Source: a virus
Direction: 5' to 3' (one strand)
Length of the DNA stretch: 27,592 nt
IMG/VR virus record: IMGVR_UViG_3300033151_000191
Span: 1 to 27,592 of that record
A program made the translations under genes and the position numbers. Positions 20,880-27,592 of this stretch are shown piece by piece. Position 1 is the stretch's first letter; each line of letters starts with the position of its first letter. The notes under the pieces were generated by a model. The model saw nothing but the letters and a program-made list of their open reading frames with translations, searched no databases and was not told where the DNA came from.

Positions 20880-21311
20880 ATGACTAATCGATTAAGTAAT
20901 GATGCTTATTTTATAGGTATAGCTAAAGCTGTGTCCGCGCGAGCTACTTGTGGCAGACGTAAAGTAGGTTGTGTTATAACAGACGAGTACCATCAAATAC
21001 TAGCCACTGGTTATAACAGCGTAGCATCTGGCTTGCCACACTGCCCAACAGAAAAAGCGTGTCCAGGAGTTAATGATAAGTCAGGCGACTCATCAAGATG
21101 TCAAGCTAGACACGCTGAAGATGTAGCGCTTATGAAGTGCAACGACATCTACCGTATAGAAACTGTGTATGTAACGACACAACCGTGCTCTTCTTGTGTC
21201 CGCCGCTTGTTAGACACTACGGCTAGAACGATTGTATTCAAAGATTCTTATCCAGACCTTGAAGCAAAAGAAATATGGGTAAAAGCCGGAAGAAATTGGA
21301 GACAGGTATGA
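20880..21311 (+). CDS. dcd-type (comEB-like): dCMP deaminase
   Basis: 143 residues; AGGAG lies 9 nt before the ATG. The zinc site is His 78-Ala-Glu 80 (CQARHAEDVAL) plus Cys 103 and Cys 106 (TTQPCSSCVR), the pattern of the cytidine/deoxycytidylate deaminase family. The insertion with Cys 55, Cys 61 and Cys 74 between strands is typical of dCMP deaminases. The reaction dCMP to dUMP supplies the substrate of thymidylate synthase. The stop overlaps the next gene's start (ATGA), so the two are co-translated. If the next enzyme uses dCMP instead, the two would compete for one pool. Confidence 0.92.
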   Translation: MTNRLSNDAYFIGIAKAVSARATCGRRKVGCVITDEYHQILATGYNSVASGLPHCPTEKACPGVNDKSGDSSRCQARHAEDVALMKCNDIYRIETVYVTTQPCSSCVRRLLDTTARTIVFKDSYPDLEAKEIWVKAGRNWRQV

Positions 21312-22099
21312 GATATTATGATTTTGAATATAGTCGGTTAGTAAAGGAAGTGCTGAGAGATGGCGTTAAGCGCAAGACTCGTAACGCTAATACTGTAGCT
21401 AAGTTTGCTACCACATTAGTGATAGACGCTCTAAAGTATGATTCCTTCCCTCTACTTACTAGCCGTAAGATGTTTATAAAAGGTATAGCCGGTGAAATGG
21501 CAGCCTTCCTTGTAGGCCCGAAGAAGCTTAGCGATTTTACAGATAAAGGGTGCAACTACTGGAAAGAGTGGGCTGACGACGACGGCTCTATAAGAGTTGA
21601 CTACGGTAATAAATGGTTAGATTTTAACGGTGTGAACCAGTTAAGAGATTTGGTAAATAAGATAAAAAATGACCCTACTGACCGTAGACTATTAGTTAGT
21701 GGTTGGGACCCATCTAGTCTGCCTAGCTTATCTCTTCCGTGTTGCCATCTGTTGTATCAGTTTTATGTTACAGACGACGGTTATGTAGATATGATATGGT
21801 ATCAACGCTCTGCTGATGTAATGATTGGCGTCCCTAGCGACGCAGTGCTAGCCGCTATATTCTTAATACTTGTAGCTAATTCTACAGGATTAAAACCAGG
21901 TGTTATTACTATGCACTTCGGTGATACCCATATATATGAAGACCATATAAAACAGGCTAATGACTTCCTAACGCTCGACCATGCTACACTCTCACCTGAT
22001 TACGTGCTAGAATCAGGTCTGTTCGATTTTGAGCCTCAAGATTTAGTAATCAGTAACTATAATCCAGGCACGAAAATAAACTTTAAACTTCACAGGTGA
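21308..22099 (+). CDS. thyA-like: Thymidylate synthase family enzyme with Asp at the dUMP-selecting Asn
   Basis: 263 residues from ATG 21308 (GGAGACAGGT upstream, ATGA overlap). The family signatures are all present: Glu 63 (GEMAAFL), NYWKEWAD (83-90), catalytic Cys 146 in LPCCHLLYQF, YQRSADVMIG (165-174) and FGDTHIYEDH (204-213). In E. coli ThyA the next segment is GLPFN, whose Asn177 binds the uracil ring. Here it is GVPSD, with Asp 178 at that place and Ser for the Phe. T4 dCMP hydroxymethylase also has Asp at the equivalent place (Asp179). The enzyme may therefore methylate or hydroxymethylate dCMP. The protein may still be an ordinary thymidylate synthase; substrate is inference. Confidence 0.9.
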   Translation: MRYYDFEYSRLVKEVLRDGVKRKTRNANTVAKFATTLVIDALKYDSFPLLTSRKMFIKGIAGEMAAFLVGPKKLSDFTDKGCNYWKEWADDDGSIRVDYGNKWLDFNGVNQLRDLVNKIKNDPTDRRLLVSGWDPSSLPSLSLPCCHLLYQFYVTDDGYVDMIWYQRSADVMIGVPSDAVLAAIFLILVANSTGLKPGVITMHFGDTHIYEDHIKQANDFLTLDHATLSPDYVLESGLFDFEPQDLVISNYNPGTKINFKLHR

Positions 22100-22102
22100 T
22101 TT

Positions 22103-23179
22103 ATGGAATTGTACAGATTAGATGCTAAAAAAGTGATGCGTATTTGGAAGATAAAAGTGATAGGTGAACGGCTTATTATAGAGTACGGCGCTATGTTTGG
22201 TAAGCTCAGCAAGGTAATAGAGCAGGTGCCTAAAGGCTTAGCAGGTCGTTCTATTAGTTGCCAAGTACGTAGTCGTATGAACTCACGCATTAATAAGCAG
22301 CTCGCAAAAGGCTACTTTATATCTACAGAAGAAGCAACTAAGAACTTTGGTAAGAACGAACTAAAGTCTTATAAGCCTATGTTAGCACAGCAGTTTAATA
22401 AACAAACAATCGTGGACACAACAGGCGCGCTTCTACAGATGAAGCTAGACGGTAACCGTATGCTTGTTACCAAACAAGATGGTGTTATAACCGCTTACAC
22501 ACGTAACGGTAAACCGGTAACTACATTAGACCATATTACAGAGCGACTAGGCTGGATTAGAGAGGGTCAGACTGTGGATGGCGAGGTGTACGTACACGGT
22601 ATGCCTTTAAAGGATATAAACTCTAGAATACGTAGAAAGCAGGAAGGTACAACAGATTTACAGTACCATATATACGACACCGTATCTGACAAGCCATTTG
22701 TAGAGCGTTTTTTGAACTTGCCTAACAGTGATGTTTTTGCTACAAGTAGCGAACCTACAAACCATACAGTACAGCTTGTTAAAACTTATGCTGTTGATAG
22801 TGAAGCTGACACAGAAGCCTTGTTTCTAAACGCAAGGCGCAAAGGTTATGAAGGTCTTATTATGAGGCTAGACGGTTATGGTTACGAGGTTGGTAAACGG
22901 TCTAAAGGGTTACTCAAAATAAAGCATAGATACGACGCAGAGTACAAAGTAATAGGCGTCGAGGTTGGGCGAGGAGGTATAGGTATCTTAGTCTTAGAAT
23001 TACCGAATGGTAAAGTTGTTAAAGGCGTCGCGCCAGGCTCTAAGCCTAGTAAGATCGCTGTAGCTACTAACCCTGACTTTTACATAGGTAAACTATGTAC
23101 TTGTTCCTTCGCTTACCTTACAGATTACGGTATTCCATTCCATTTAACATGTGACGCTTGGAGAGATTCTAATGAGTAG
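22103..23179 (+). CDS. ATP-dependent DNA ligase with N-terminal WGR-like domain
   Basis: 358 residues; AGGTGA stands before the ATG. Residues 8-72 (RIWKIKVIGERLIIEYGAMFGK...GRSISCQVRSRMNSRINKQLAKGY) look like a WGR-type or related DNA-end-binding module found at the front of some phage ligases. The ligase part has the adenylation motif QMKLDGNR (Lys 114), TVDGEVYVHG (motif III, Glu 161), YHIYDTV (IIIa), EGLIMR (IV) and LLKIKHRYDAEY (V). An OB-fold follows with GKLCTCSFAYLTDYGIPF near the end. It seals nicks in phage DNA using ATP. It overlaps the next small gene. Confidence 0.93.
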   Translation: MELYRLDAKKVMRIWKIKVIGERLIIEYGAMFGKLSKVIEQVPKGLAGRSISCQVRSRMNSRINKQLAKGYFISTEEATKNFGKNELKSYKPMLAQQFNKQTIVDTTGALLQMKLDGNRMLVTKQDGVITAYTRNGKPVTTLDHITERLGWIREGQTVDGEVYVHGMPLKDINSRIRRKQEGTTDLQYHIYDTVSDKPFVERFLNLPNSDVFATSSEPTNHTVQLVKTYAVDSEADTEALFLNARRKGYEGLIMRLDGYGYEVGKRSKGLLKIKHRYDAEYKVIGVEVGRGGIGILVLELPNGKVVKGVAPGSKPSKIAVATNPDFYIGKLCTCSFAYLTDYGIPFHLTCDAWRDSNE

Positions 23180-23384
23180 TAGCAGACAGAGACGTAAGAT
23201 GAGACGGTTAAATAAAGCTAAGGAACAAGCTTTGTTAAAAAGTCCTAATGAGCCCGCAGACCAAGACGACTTTTATGAGTACGTACCGATGGATAGTGGC
23301 TATGACCATCAAGCTACAATCGTAGTAGCTTGCGGTATCGCATTCATGATAGCTATAGTTATATACGAAGTCTTAATCAGATAA
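23172..23384 (+). CDS. Small single-pass membrane protein (holin-like candidate)
   Basis: 70 residues from ATG 23172, chosen because GGAG lies 8 nt upstream, in the end of the ligase gene. The N-terminus is strongly basic (SSSRQRRKMRRLNKAKEQ), the middle acidic, and residues 47-69 (ATIVVACGIAFMIAIVIYEV) are one clear membrane helix near the C-terminus. Such tail-anchored small proteins can be holins, antiholins or host-membrane effectors; one helix alone does not decide. It is the last rightward gene and its end overlaps, tail to tail, the end of the leftward ejection operon by 12 nt, with no visible terminator between. Confidence 0.65.
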   Translation: MSSSRQRRKMRRLNKAKEQALLKSPNEPADQDDFYEYVPMDSGYDHQATIVVACGIAFMIAIVIYEVLIR

Positions 23385-25481
23385 ATAAGTTCTACGCAAC
23401 CTATCTATTAAGCCGTCTTTAGTGTCAATTACAGCCTCAGGGTGTTGACTAGTTAATACCCCAGCCACTGGCCCAGCACTTCTAATAGAGCCAAGCGCGT
23501 GGGGCTTACCAGACCGTTGTCTACCAGAAAAGAAGTAATCACTAAGCTGCTTAGGACCAAGTTGCCCTACTAGTGGTATACTAACAGCTACGTCCCCGGC
23601 GTCAGGTATAGCAGCTACCGCTGACTCCTTCCAACCACCTGTTCTAGGCGCGAAGCGCTTAGACTCCGGAGAGGCTATATTTAGCCTCGTAACCTTTTCT
23701 AGCTTATCCAATTTAGCCATAGTAGACTTATCAAACAACTCCTTCATAACAGGCCTAGATATAGATTTGTAATTTATAACGAACTTATCTAGGTCAAACC
23801 CATCGGCTTCCTTACCAGGTACAAACAGCTTAGCTAACATCTCCTGTCTTAATGGCACTTTAGCATCTGGATTACGGTTGAGTACCTCCTGTAAACCTTT
23901 TGTATCTGAGCCTTGTAGTATAGAAGCCATAAAGTCTTGAGACGTTACACCGCCATCTTTAGAGCTGATAGCTTTACGTATAGCCGGTGACGTGATAGAA
24001 GTGCTAAAGTCTTTTTTAGCTTTATCAGCCGCCAACATTCTAGCTACAGCTGGTTTACTAGCGTTGCGATGACTAACATACTGCTTCTTAGTTATAACAT
24101 CATCAATGGTATTACGTACGTCTAAAGCGGCTGATTTAGCCACTTTAGAGTGCATAGCGTCAAACGACTCGTCGGCTATATTTAATAAGTCTCTTTCAGC
24201 CTTTATCAGTTTATTCAAGTCTCCTACTCTAGTCTTACCTGACCTACCGCCTAGTGGTACAGGCGTCTCATTTAGAGTTGAGAATATATTTTTAAATTTC
24301 TCTCTGAATTTACCAGTGACAAATGCAGAGGCGCCGCTAACCGCTAAATTCTCCCCTATTTTATCTCTTAATCCTGACATTATCATAGGGTCGGTGATAG
24401 CTATAGGGGTAGAGTCTAGCAGGTTATCTCTAACGGCTTTATCTCTAACTACTCTGGACGCTTCAATACTATCACGTAGTTTGTTAAGAGGTTGGTAACC
24501 ACCAGCGGCTTCTCCAGGCCGTGTAGGTACTGATGTACCCGTTGCCTCTTTACGTATAGCATCTATATTATAATGAATATCTTTGTTAGCTCTAGCTACT
24601 ACATCCGCTGCTCTATCAGTAGCCATTTTGAAAGTAGGTTCGTTAGTAGCTAAGCGATTCAACCTATTAATATCAGGTCGGCGCTCTGGATAAAGTCTAG
24701 CAGGTGGCGTTCTTACTGGAACATCTAGTCCCTCACTAGCGGCCTTCATGTCCTTACTACCTTGACGGCGTAACGCTAAATTAGAGCCTGCACTACCTAG
24801 CAAATCAATAGCGCCACCTAGAGCCGCACCTGTACCCGCCATAGTTAACCGTTGTTTCCACTGCTCGTCAGCTGACAGATTAGGGTCCACCATATAGCTA
24901 CCAGCGTGGGCGCCACCTGTGGTCATACCTTCTATACCAGGCATTAACATTCGACCTTCTTTATAACCCATTTGTGTGGCTAATGAGCCGAGCTCTTTGC
25001 TTGTAGCACTAGCGCCTAGCTTGCCAGCAGCCTTAGACGCTAGATTCATAGCGCCAGGACCTCCAGCCATATATGGTAATACATTCAAGCCGAAGCCAGC
25101 CACTTGGCCGCCTGTGCTATGCTCGTAGCTGTCGTACAACTCCTTCATTCTCCAGGTTTCTTTTACGTCTTCGCTATAGTCAACGCCCGGTATAAAGCTT
25201 GTTGCTAGCTGCTTAATACCTGCCCCGTGCTCTTTTAGCGTCTTGCCTGCGTGCGTAAACATTCCTCCAGGGTTAGGTATAAAAGGTGGCGAGCCAAATA
25301 TACCTACTGTAGAGGCGTAGTCAGCTTTAGGCTTGATAATAGGACCAGGCTTGACAGGGAGCCCGGCGCTTCGCTGTTGCTTTACAGCTGGAATACTCTT
25401 ACTAGCTAACTGCTCACCTTCTTGTGTCCAGCGCCCAGCGCTAGGCGCTTCTATAGTCTCGTCGTCTAATACCCAAGCCAT
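23373..25481 (-). CDS. Large ejection-type (internal virion) protein, 702 residues
   Basis: The last gene of the leftward block; its ATG overlaps the previous stop (TAATG). The first ~110 residues are Pro/Gly-rich (PGPIIKPKAD, PPFIPNPGGMF). Residues ~120-235 are Gly/Ala-rich and mildly hydrophobic (AGFGLNVLPYMAGGPGAMNL, GTGAALGGAIDLLGSAG), of the type that can insert into membranes. The remainder is long and helical with many basic residues. This make-up and its place after two similar genes resemble podovirus internal/ejection proteins that cross the cell envelope ahead of the DNA. No lysozyme or transglycosylase motif is visible. Assignment is by context and composition. Confidence 0.72.
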   Translation of the reverse strand: MAWVLDDETIEAPSAGRWTQEGEQLASKSIPAVKQQRSAGLPVKPGPIIKPKADYASTVGIFGSPPFIPNPGGMFTHAGKTLKEHGAGIKQLATSFIPGVDYSEDVKETWRMKELYDSYEHSTGGQVAGFGLNVLPYMAGGPGAMNLASKAAGKLGASATSKELGSLATQMGYKEGRMLMPGIEGMTTGGAHAGSYMVDPNLSADEQWKQRLTMAGTGAALGGAIDLLGSAGSNLALRRQGSKDMKAASEGLDVPVRTPPARLYPERRPDINRLNRLATNEPTFKMATDRAADVVARANKDIHYNIDAIRKEATGTSVPTRPGEAAGGYQPLNKLRDSIEASRVVRDKAVRDNLLDSTPIAITDPMIMSGLRDKIGENLAVSGASAFVTGKFREKFKNIFSTLNETPVPLGGRSGKTRVGDLNKLIKAERDLLNIADESFDAMHSKVAKSAALDVRNTIDDVITKKQYVSHRNASKPAVARMLAADKAKKDFSTSITSPAIRKAISSKDGGVTSQDFMASILQGSDTKGLQEVLNRNPDAKVPLRQEMLAKLFVPGKEADGFDLDKFVINYKSISRPVMKELFDKSTMAKLDKLEKVTRLNIASPESKRFAPRTGGWKESAVAAIPDAGDVAVSIPLVGQLGPKQLSDYFFSGRQRSGKPHALGSIRSAGPVAGVLTSQHPEAVIDTKDGLIDRLRRTYLSD

Positions 25482-26821
25482 TAGTTATCCCTCCATGTAC
25501 GTGTTCTCCCATCTGGGCCGACCCACTTATCCCCGTCTTTAGGATTCGTCGGAGGTTTATCGCTGATAAGTTCATTAAATAAGGCAGTGTCTAGTAGCTT
25601 ACCGCCATTTTTAGACTCGTTACCTGCAGCTACTAGACGTTCTAGTTTGTTAATCTTAGACATAGCAAGTGCTGGACTATCAGGGTTTAGACCGCCGATT
25701 GTAGGAATCAAGCCTCTAGCCCTAACTATGTCACCATCAGATAAACTACCGACTGTTCCTAAAGCTCTAACCATAGGTGACAAGGTACCTTCTGTATACG
25801 CTGTAGCTGCGGCGTAACGAGGGTCATTTTGTGCTACATTTTCCCAGTTAGATTTAGCTATAAATTTCACACGGTCTTGCCAATTAGCTCCTACACCTTT
25901 ATATAACGCGTCAGGATTGGTGAATAATATCTTCTTATACTCGTCAACAGTAGCGTTTGATATGTTCTGCGACGTTTGTGCTGTTTGCTGCCCAGCTGTA
26001 CGAAGTCTGTATTTACCACTGTCCAGTTCGGCATATGTTGATGGATGGTTACCTGACTCGTCAGAGTAACGCAGCGCATCAGTCGTTTTAAGTCGCTGCC
26101 CTGGCATATTCACATTGACAGTGGATTTACCAGCATTTTTAAGAGCTAGCTGATTAGCTGCAAAACCTGGGTCTTCCAGCCCGGCTAAGTAGTTCTGCAT
26201 AGCTGTCGTGCCTTTAGGTTCATCTTTACCGTATTGTTTAATAGCCATATCTTGCAAGCCCGGAGTATTAAACGCTTCGCGCTGTGCTTGATCTTTTATA
26301 TGCTTATCAGCCCAAGCTGATATACCCTGCTGCTTCTTCTGAGCTTGTTGCATAGACGCTAAGCGCTTATCCCACGCGTTCTGAGCGGCGGCTACATTGT
26401 TATCATTATTACGCATCGACGCTTTGTCATATAGCATACGCTCTAGTAGATTACGCTGTATGTTCTTAGGTCTAGGCTGCATAGGAGCTTGCTGCATAGG
26501 AGCTTGCTGCATAGGAGCTTGCTGCATAGGAGCTTGCTGCATAGGAGCTTGCTGCATAGGAGCTTGCTGCATAGGAGCTTGCATAGGAGCTTGCATAGGA
26601 GCTTGCTGCTTTATCTGGTTACCAAGCTGTACACCTTGAGCGAAACCTTGAGGGTCTTGTTTGGCTAGAGCTTGCGTAGCCTCTGGTGTAGACACTTGCT
26701 GCATAAATCCAGCTATACCTGTGTCAGTTCTAGTAGGTGCTTTACCCGCTAGAATCTCACTGAAGAAGTTATCATACCTTGGCTGTTGTTCTTGTAAGAA
26801 CTGATCAATCATCTCGCTCAT
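25481..26821 (-). CDS. Virion protein with Gln-Gln-Ala-Pro-Met repeats, ejection-type
   Basis: 446 residues; ATGA overlap with the upstream gene. Residues ~70-117 consist of QQAPM/QAPM repeats. After this come a basic helix (NLLERMLYDKASMR) and a long helical, Ala/Gln-rich part. The final ~150 residues include SPMVRALGTVGSLSDGDIVRARGLIP and INKLERLVAAG, a segment I associate with podovirus structural/DNA-transfer proteins. The second of three co-oriented genes with TAATG/ATGA junctions, so they are probably made in fixed ratio and assembled together. Confidence 0.72.
   Translation of the reverse strand: MSEMIDQFLQEQQPRYDNFFSEILAGKAPTRTDTGIAGFMQQVSTPEATQALAKQDPQGFAQGVQLGNQIKQQAPMQAPMQAPMQQAPMQQAPMQQAPMQQAPMQQAPMQQAPMQPRPKNIQRNLLERMLYDKASMRNNDNNVAAAQNAWDKRLASMQQAQKKQQGISAWADKHIKDQAQREAFNTPGLQDMAIKQYGKDEPKGTTAMQNYLAGLEDPGFAANQLALKNAGKSTVNVNMPGQRLKTTDALRYSDESGNHPSTYAELDSGKYRLRTAGQQTAQTSQNISNATVDEYKKILFTNPDALYKGVGANWQDRVKFIAKSNWENVAQNDPRYAAATAYTEGTLSPMVRALGTVGSLSDGDIVRARGLIPTIGGLNPDSPALAMSKINKLERLVAAGNESKNGGKLLDTALFNELISDKPPTNPKDGDKWVGPDGRTRTWRDN
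26476..26604 (-). repeat. 15-nt tandem repeat x 7 plus 12-nt x 2 (QQAPM/QAPM)
   Basis: The unit GCTGCATAGGAGCTT (plus strand) occurs seven times, then GCATAGGAGCTT twice. The 12-nt form lacks one Gln codon, so the reading frame is kept. Copy number is likely to vary. Confidence 0.92.
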
Positions 26822-27592
26822 CGCATTAGTCCATAGTTAGGTAGCATCATCGGTTGCACAGGTGGTGGCCCAGGTAGTGGTGCTAGCTGAGCGTTAGCTG
26901 GTGGTAGCGGAGCCGCTTGTATTGGTTGTTGAGGTGGAGGCTGTTGATTTGAGGGCCCACCCATTAATCCGGTCTTTTGACCTAGATTAGCTAACGTCTT
27001 CACCTTGCTCGCTATAGTGTCAATAGGCTGATTACTAAAGTTACTAAAGTCCATTAGGCTCTTTACTTGCTTAGCTTCTTCTGCAAAGTACTTATTACCA
27101 GCATCTCCAAGTTGTGACATTAGCGATTGAGAAGGTCCGCTGTTAGGTAGGTTAGACGCGAGGTTGCCGCCCATATTAGTACCGACTACTCCCGAGCCAC
27201 CACCCATAGTGCCGCCTAGCGCTGTGGCACTAGTACCTGGTATAGCTCCCACTGTGCCCATAGCGCTCGGCGCCATGGCCCCGGCGCTTGTTCCTGCACT
27301 AAGCGCTGTTGTTCCTGCGCTTAGTGCTGTGGGGGCCATGGCGCCGCCGGCTGTAGCGCTAAGCGCTCCAGAGCCTAGTGTACCTGTTACACCTGTACCC
27401 ATTAGTCCGGTACCTGCGCCCATTGCGCCACCTAACGCTGAGCCTGTAGTAGCGCCAGCTCCTAAGGTTCCTAACGCTCCGGCACTTAAGCCACCAGCTG
27501 CGGTGCTTGCACCTAAAGCTCCGGCACCTGCCGCAGCACCGCCTAAAGCTCCGGCACCTGCTGCGGCTGTACCTGCGGCGCCTAAAGCTCCG
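26818..27592 (-). CDS. Gly/Ala-rich virion protein, 5' part outside the window
   Basis: The frame stays open to the right edge; an internal ATG at 27423 is not needed as a start, because the same Gly/Ala-rich pattern continues upstream to 27592. The visible ~257 residues begin with short GALGAA- and AAGAGALG-type repeats and continue Gly/Ala/Thr/Ser-rich (VTGTLGSGALSATAGG). A helical part follows (MSQLGDAGNKYFAEEAKQVK), and then a Pro/Gln-rich end (PPPQQPIQAAPLPP). This resembles small glycine-rich ejection proteins such as the pore-forming component of podovirus internal proteins. It overlaps the next gene by 4 nt. Confidence 0.75.
   Translation of the reverse strand, partial: GALGAAGTAAAGAGALGGAAAGAGALGASTAAGGLSAGALGTLGAGATTGSALGGAMGAGTGLMGTGVTGTLGSGALSATAGGAMAPTALSAGTTALSAGTSAGAMAPSAMGTVGAIPGTSATALGGTMGGGSGVVGTNMGGNLASNLPNSGPSQSLMSQLGDAGNKYFAEEAKQVKSLMDFSNFSNQPIDTIASKVKTLANLGQKTGLMGGPSNQQPPPQQPIQAAPLPPANAQLAPLPGPPPVQPMMLPNYGLMR
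27512..27592 (-). repeat. Short repeats encoding Gly/Ala units at the right edge
   Basis: The 20-nt word CCTAAAGCTCCGGCACCTGC occurs at 27512 and 27542, and its first 12 nt again at 27581. The array probably continues beyond the window. Confidence 0.75.

Noticed and set aside
26397-26639. Rightward frame rich in CIGAC repeats
   Set aside because: It is the opposite strand of the QQAPM tandem repeat in the ejection gene.
26818-27423. ATG at 27423 as the start of the Gly/Ala-rich gene
   Set aside because: The same frame stays open to the window edge with the same Gly/Ala repeat pattern, so the true start is probably outside.

Overview
The window looks like part of a tailed-phage genome of podovirus type (short tail, P22-like head genes). 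I base this on a P22-like portal, a large terminase with ATPase and nuclease motifs, Gly/Ala- and Gln-rich proteins of the DNA-ejection type, and a compact phage replication and nucleotide module (prim-pol primase/helicase, family A DNA polymerase, Cas4-like nuclease, VRR-NUC nuclease, SNF2-like helicase, ATP-dependent ligase, dCMP deaminase, thymidylate-synthase-family enzyme). The DNA is AT-rich, and genes are packed with ATGA or TAATG overlaps and AGGTGA/GGAG-type ribosome binding sites. No tRNA, rRNA, integrase or CRISPR array was seen. The host cannot be named from this sequence.

Layout. Positions 1-5520 run leftward: candidate small terminase, large terminase, a 429-residue protein of unknown role, portal, an 85-residue protein, and the start of a further head-type gene that leaves the window. 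Positions 5521-5898 are a divergent, AT-rich control region with a leftward promoter and a 26-bp GC-rich perfect palindrome. Positions 5899-7852 hold five small rightward early-type genes. The first three are each enclosed by a private pair of long inverted repeats. Positions 7853-8710 are a non-coding, hairpin-rich stretch with many ACGCAAA-type repeats (an origin candidate), ending in a good promoter. Positions 8711-23384 form a long rightward replication, recombination and nucleotide-metabolism module. Positions 27592-23373 run leftward again with three ejection-type virion proteins; the first is cut by the window edge. The two leftward blocks could be the two ends of one late operon in a circularly permuted genome, with coat and tail genes lying outside the window.

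How the genes could work together. The primase/helicase, polymerase, putative ssDNA-binding protein and ligase form a replisome. The three nuclease/helicase genes make a recombination or DNA-processing cluster. dCMP deaminase, the ThyA-family enzyme, a type-B (R67-like) dihydrofolate reductase homologue and a MazG-kinase fusion make a deoxynucleotide and folate module. The ThyA-family enzyme carries Asp where thymidylate synthases carry the dUMP-selecting Asn, so it may act on dCMP and the phage DNA may contain modified cytosine.

The least explained structure is the chain of three small genes at 5850-7206. Each is closed by inverted repeats of 23-27 nt, neighbouring cassettes are only 3 nt apart, and the only two mismatches in the arms are G-U pairs in the sense RNA. 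Other recurring control elements are the 14-bp palindrome TTTGTATATACAAA (four copies, one at the centre of a 40-bp perfect palindrome), a 96-nt duplicated promoter/leader, a 33-nt duplicated leader, and a set of promoters with exactly 17-bp spacing.
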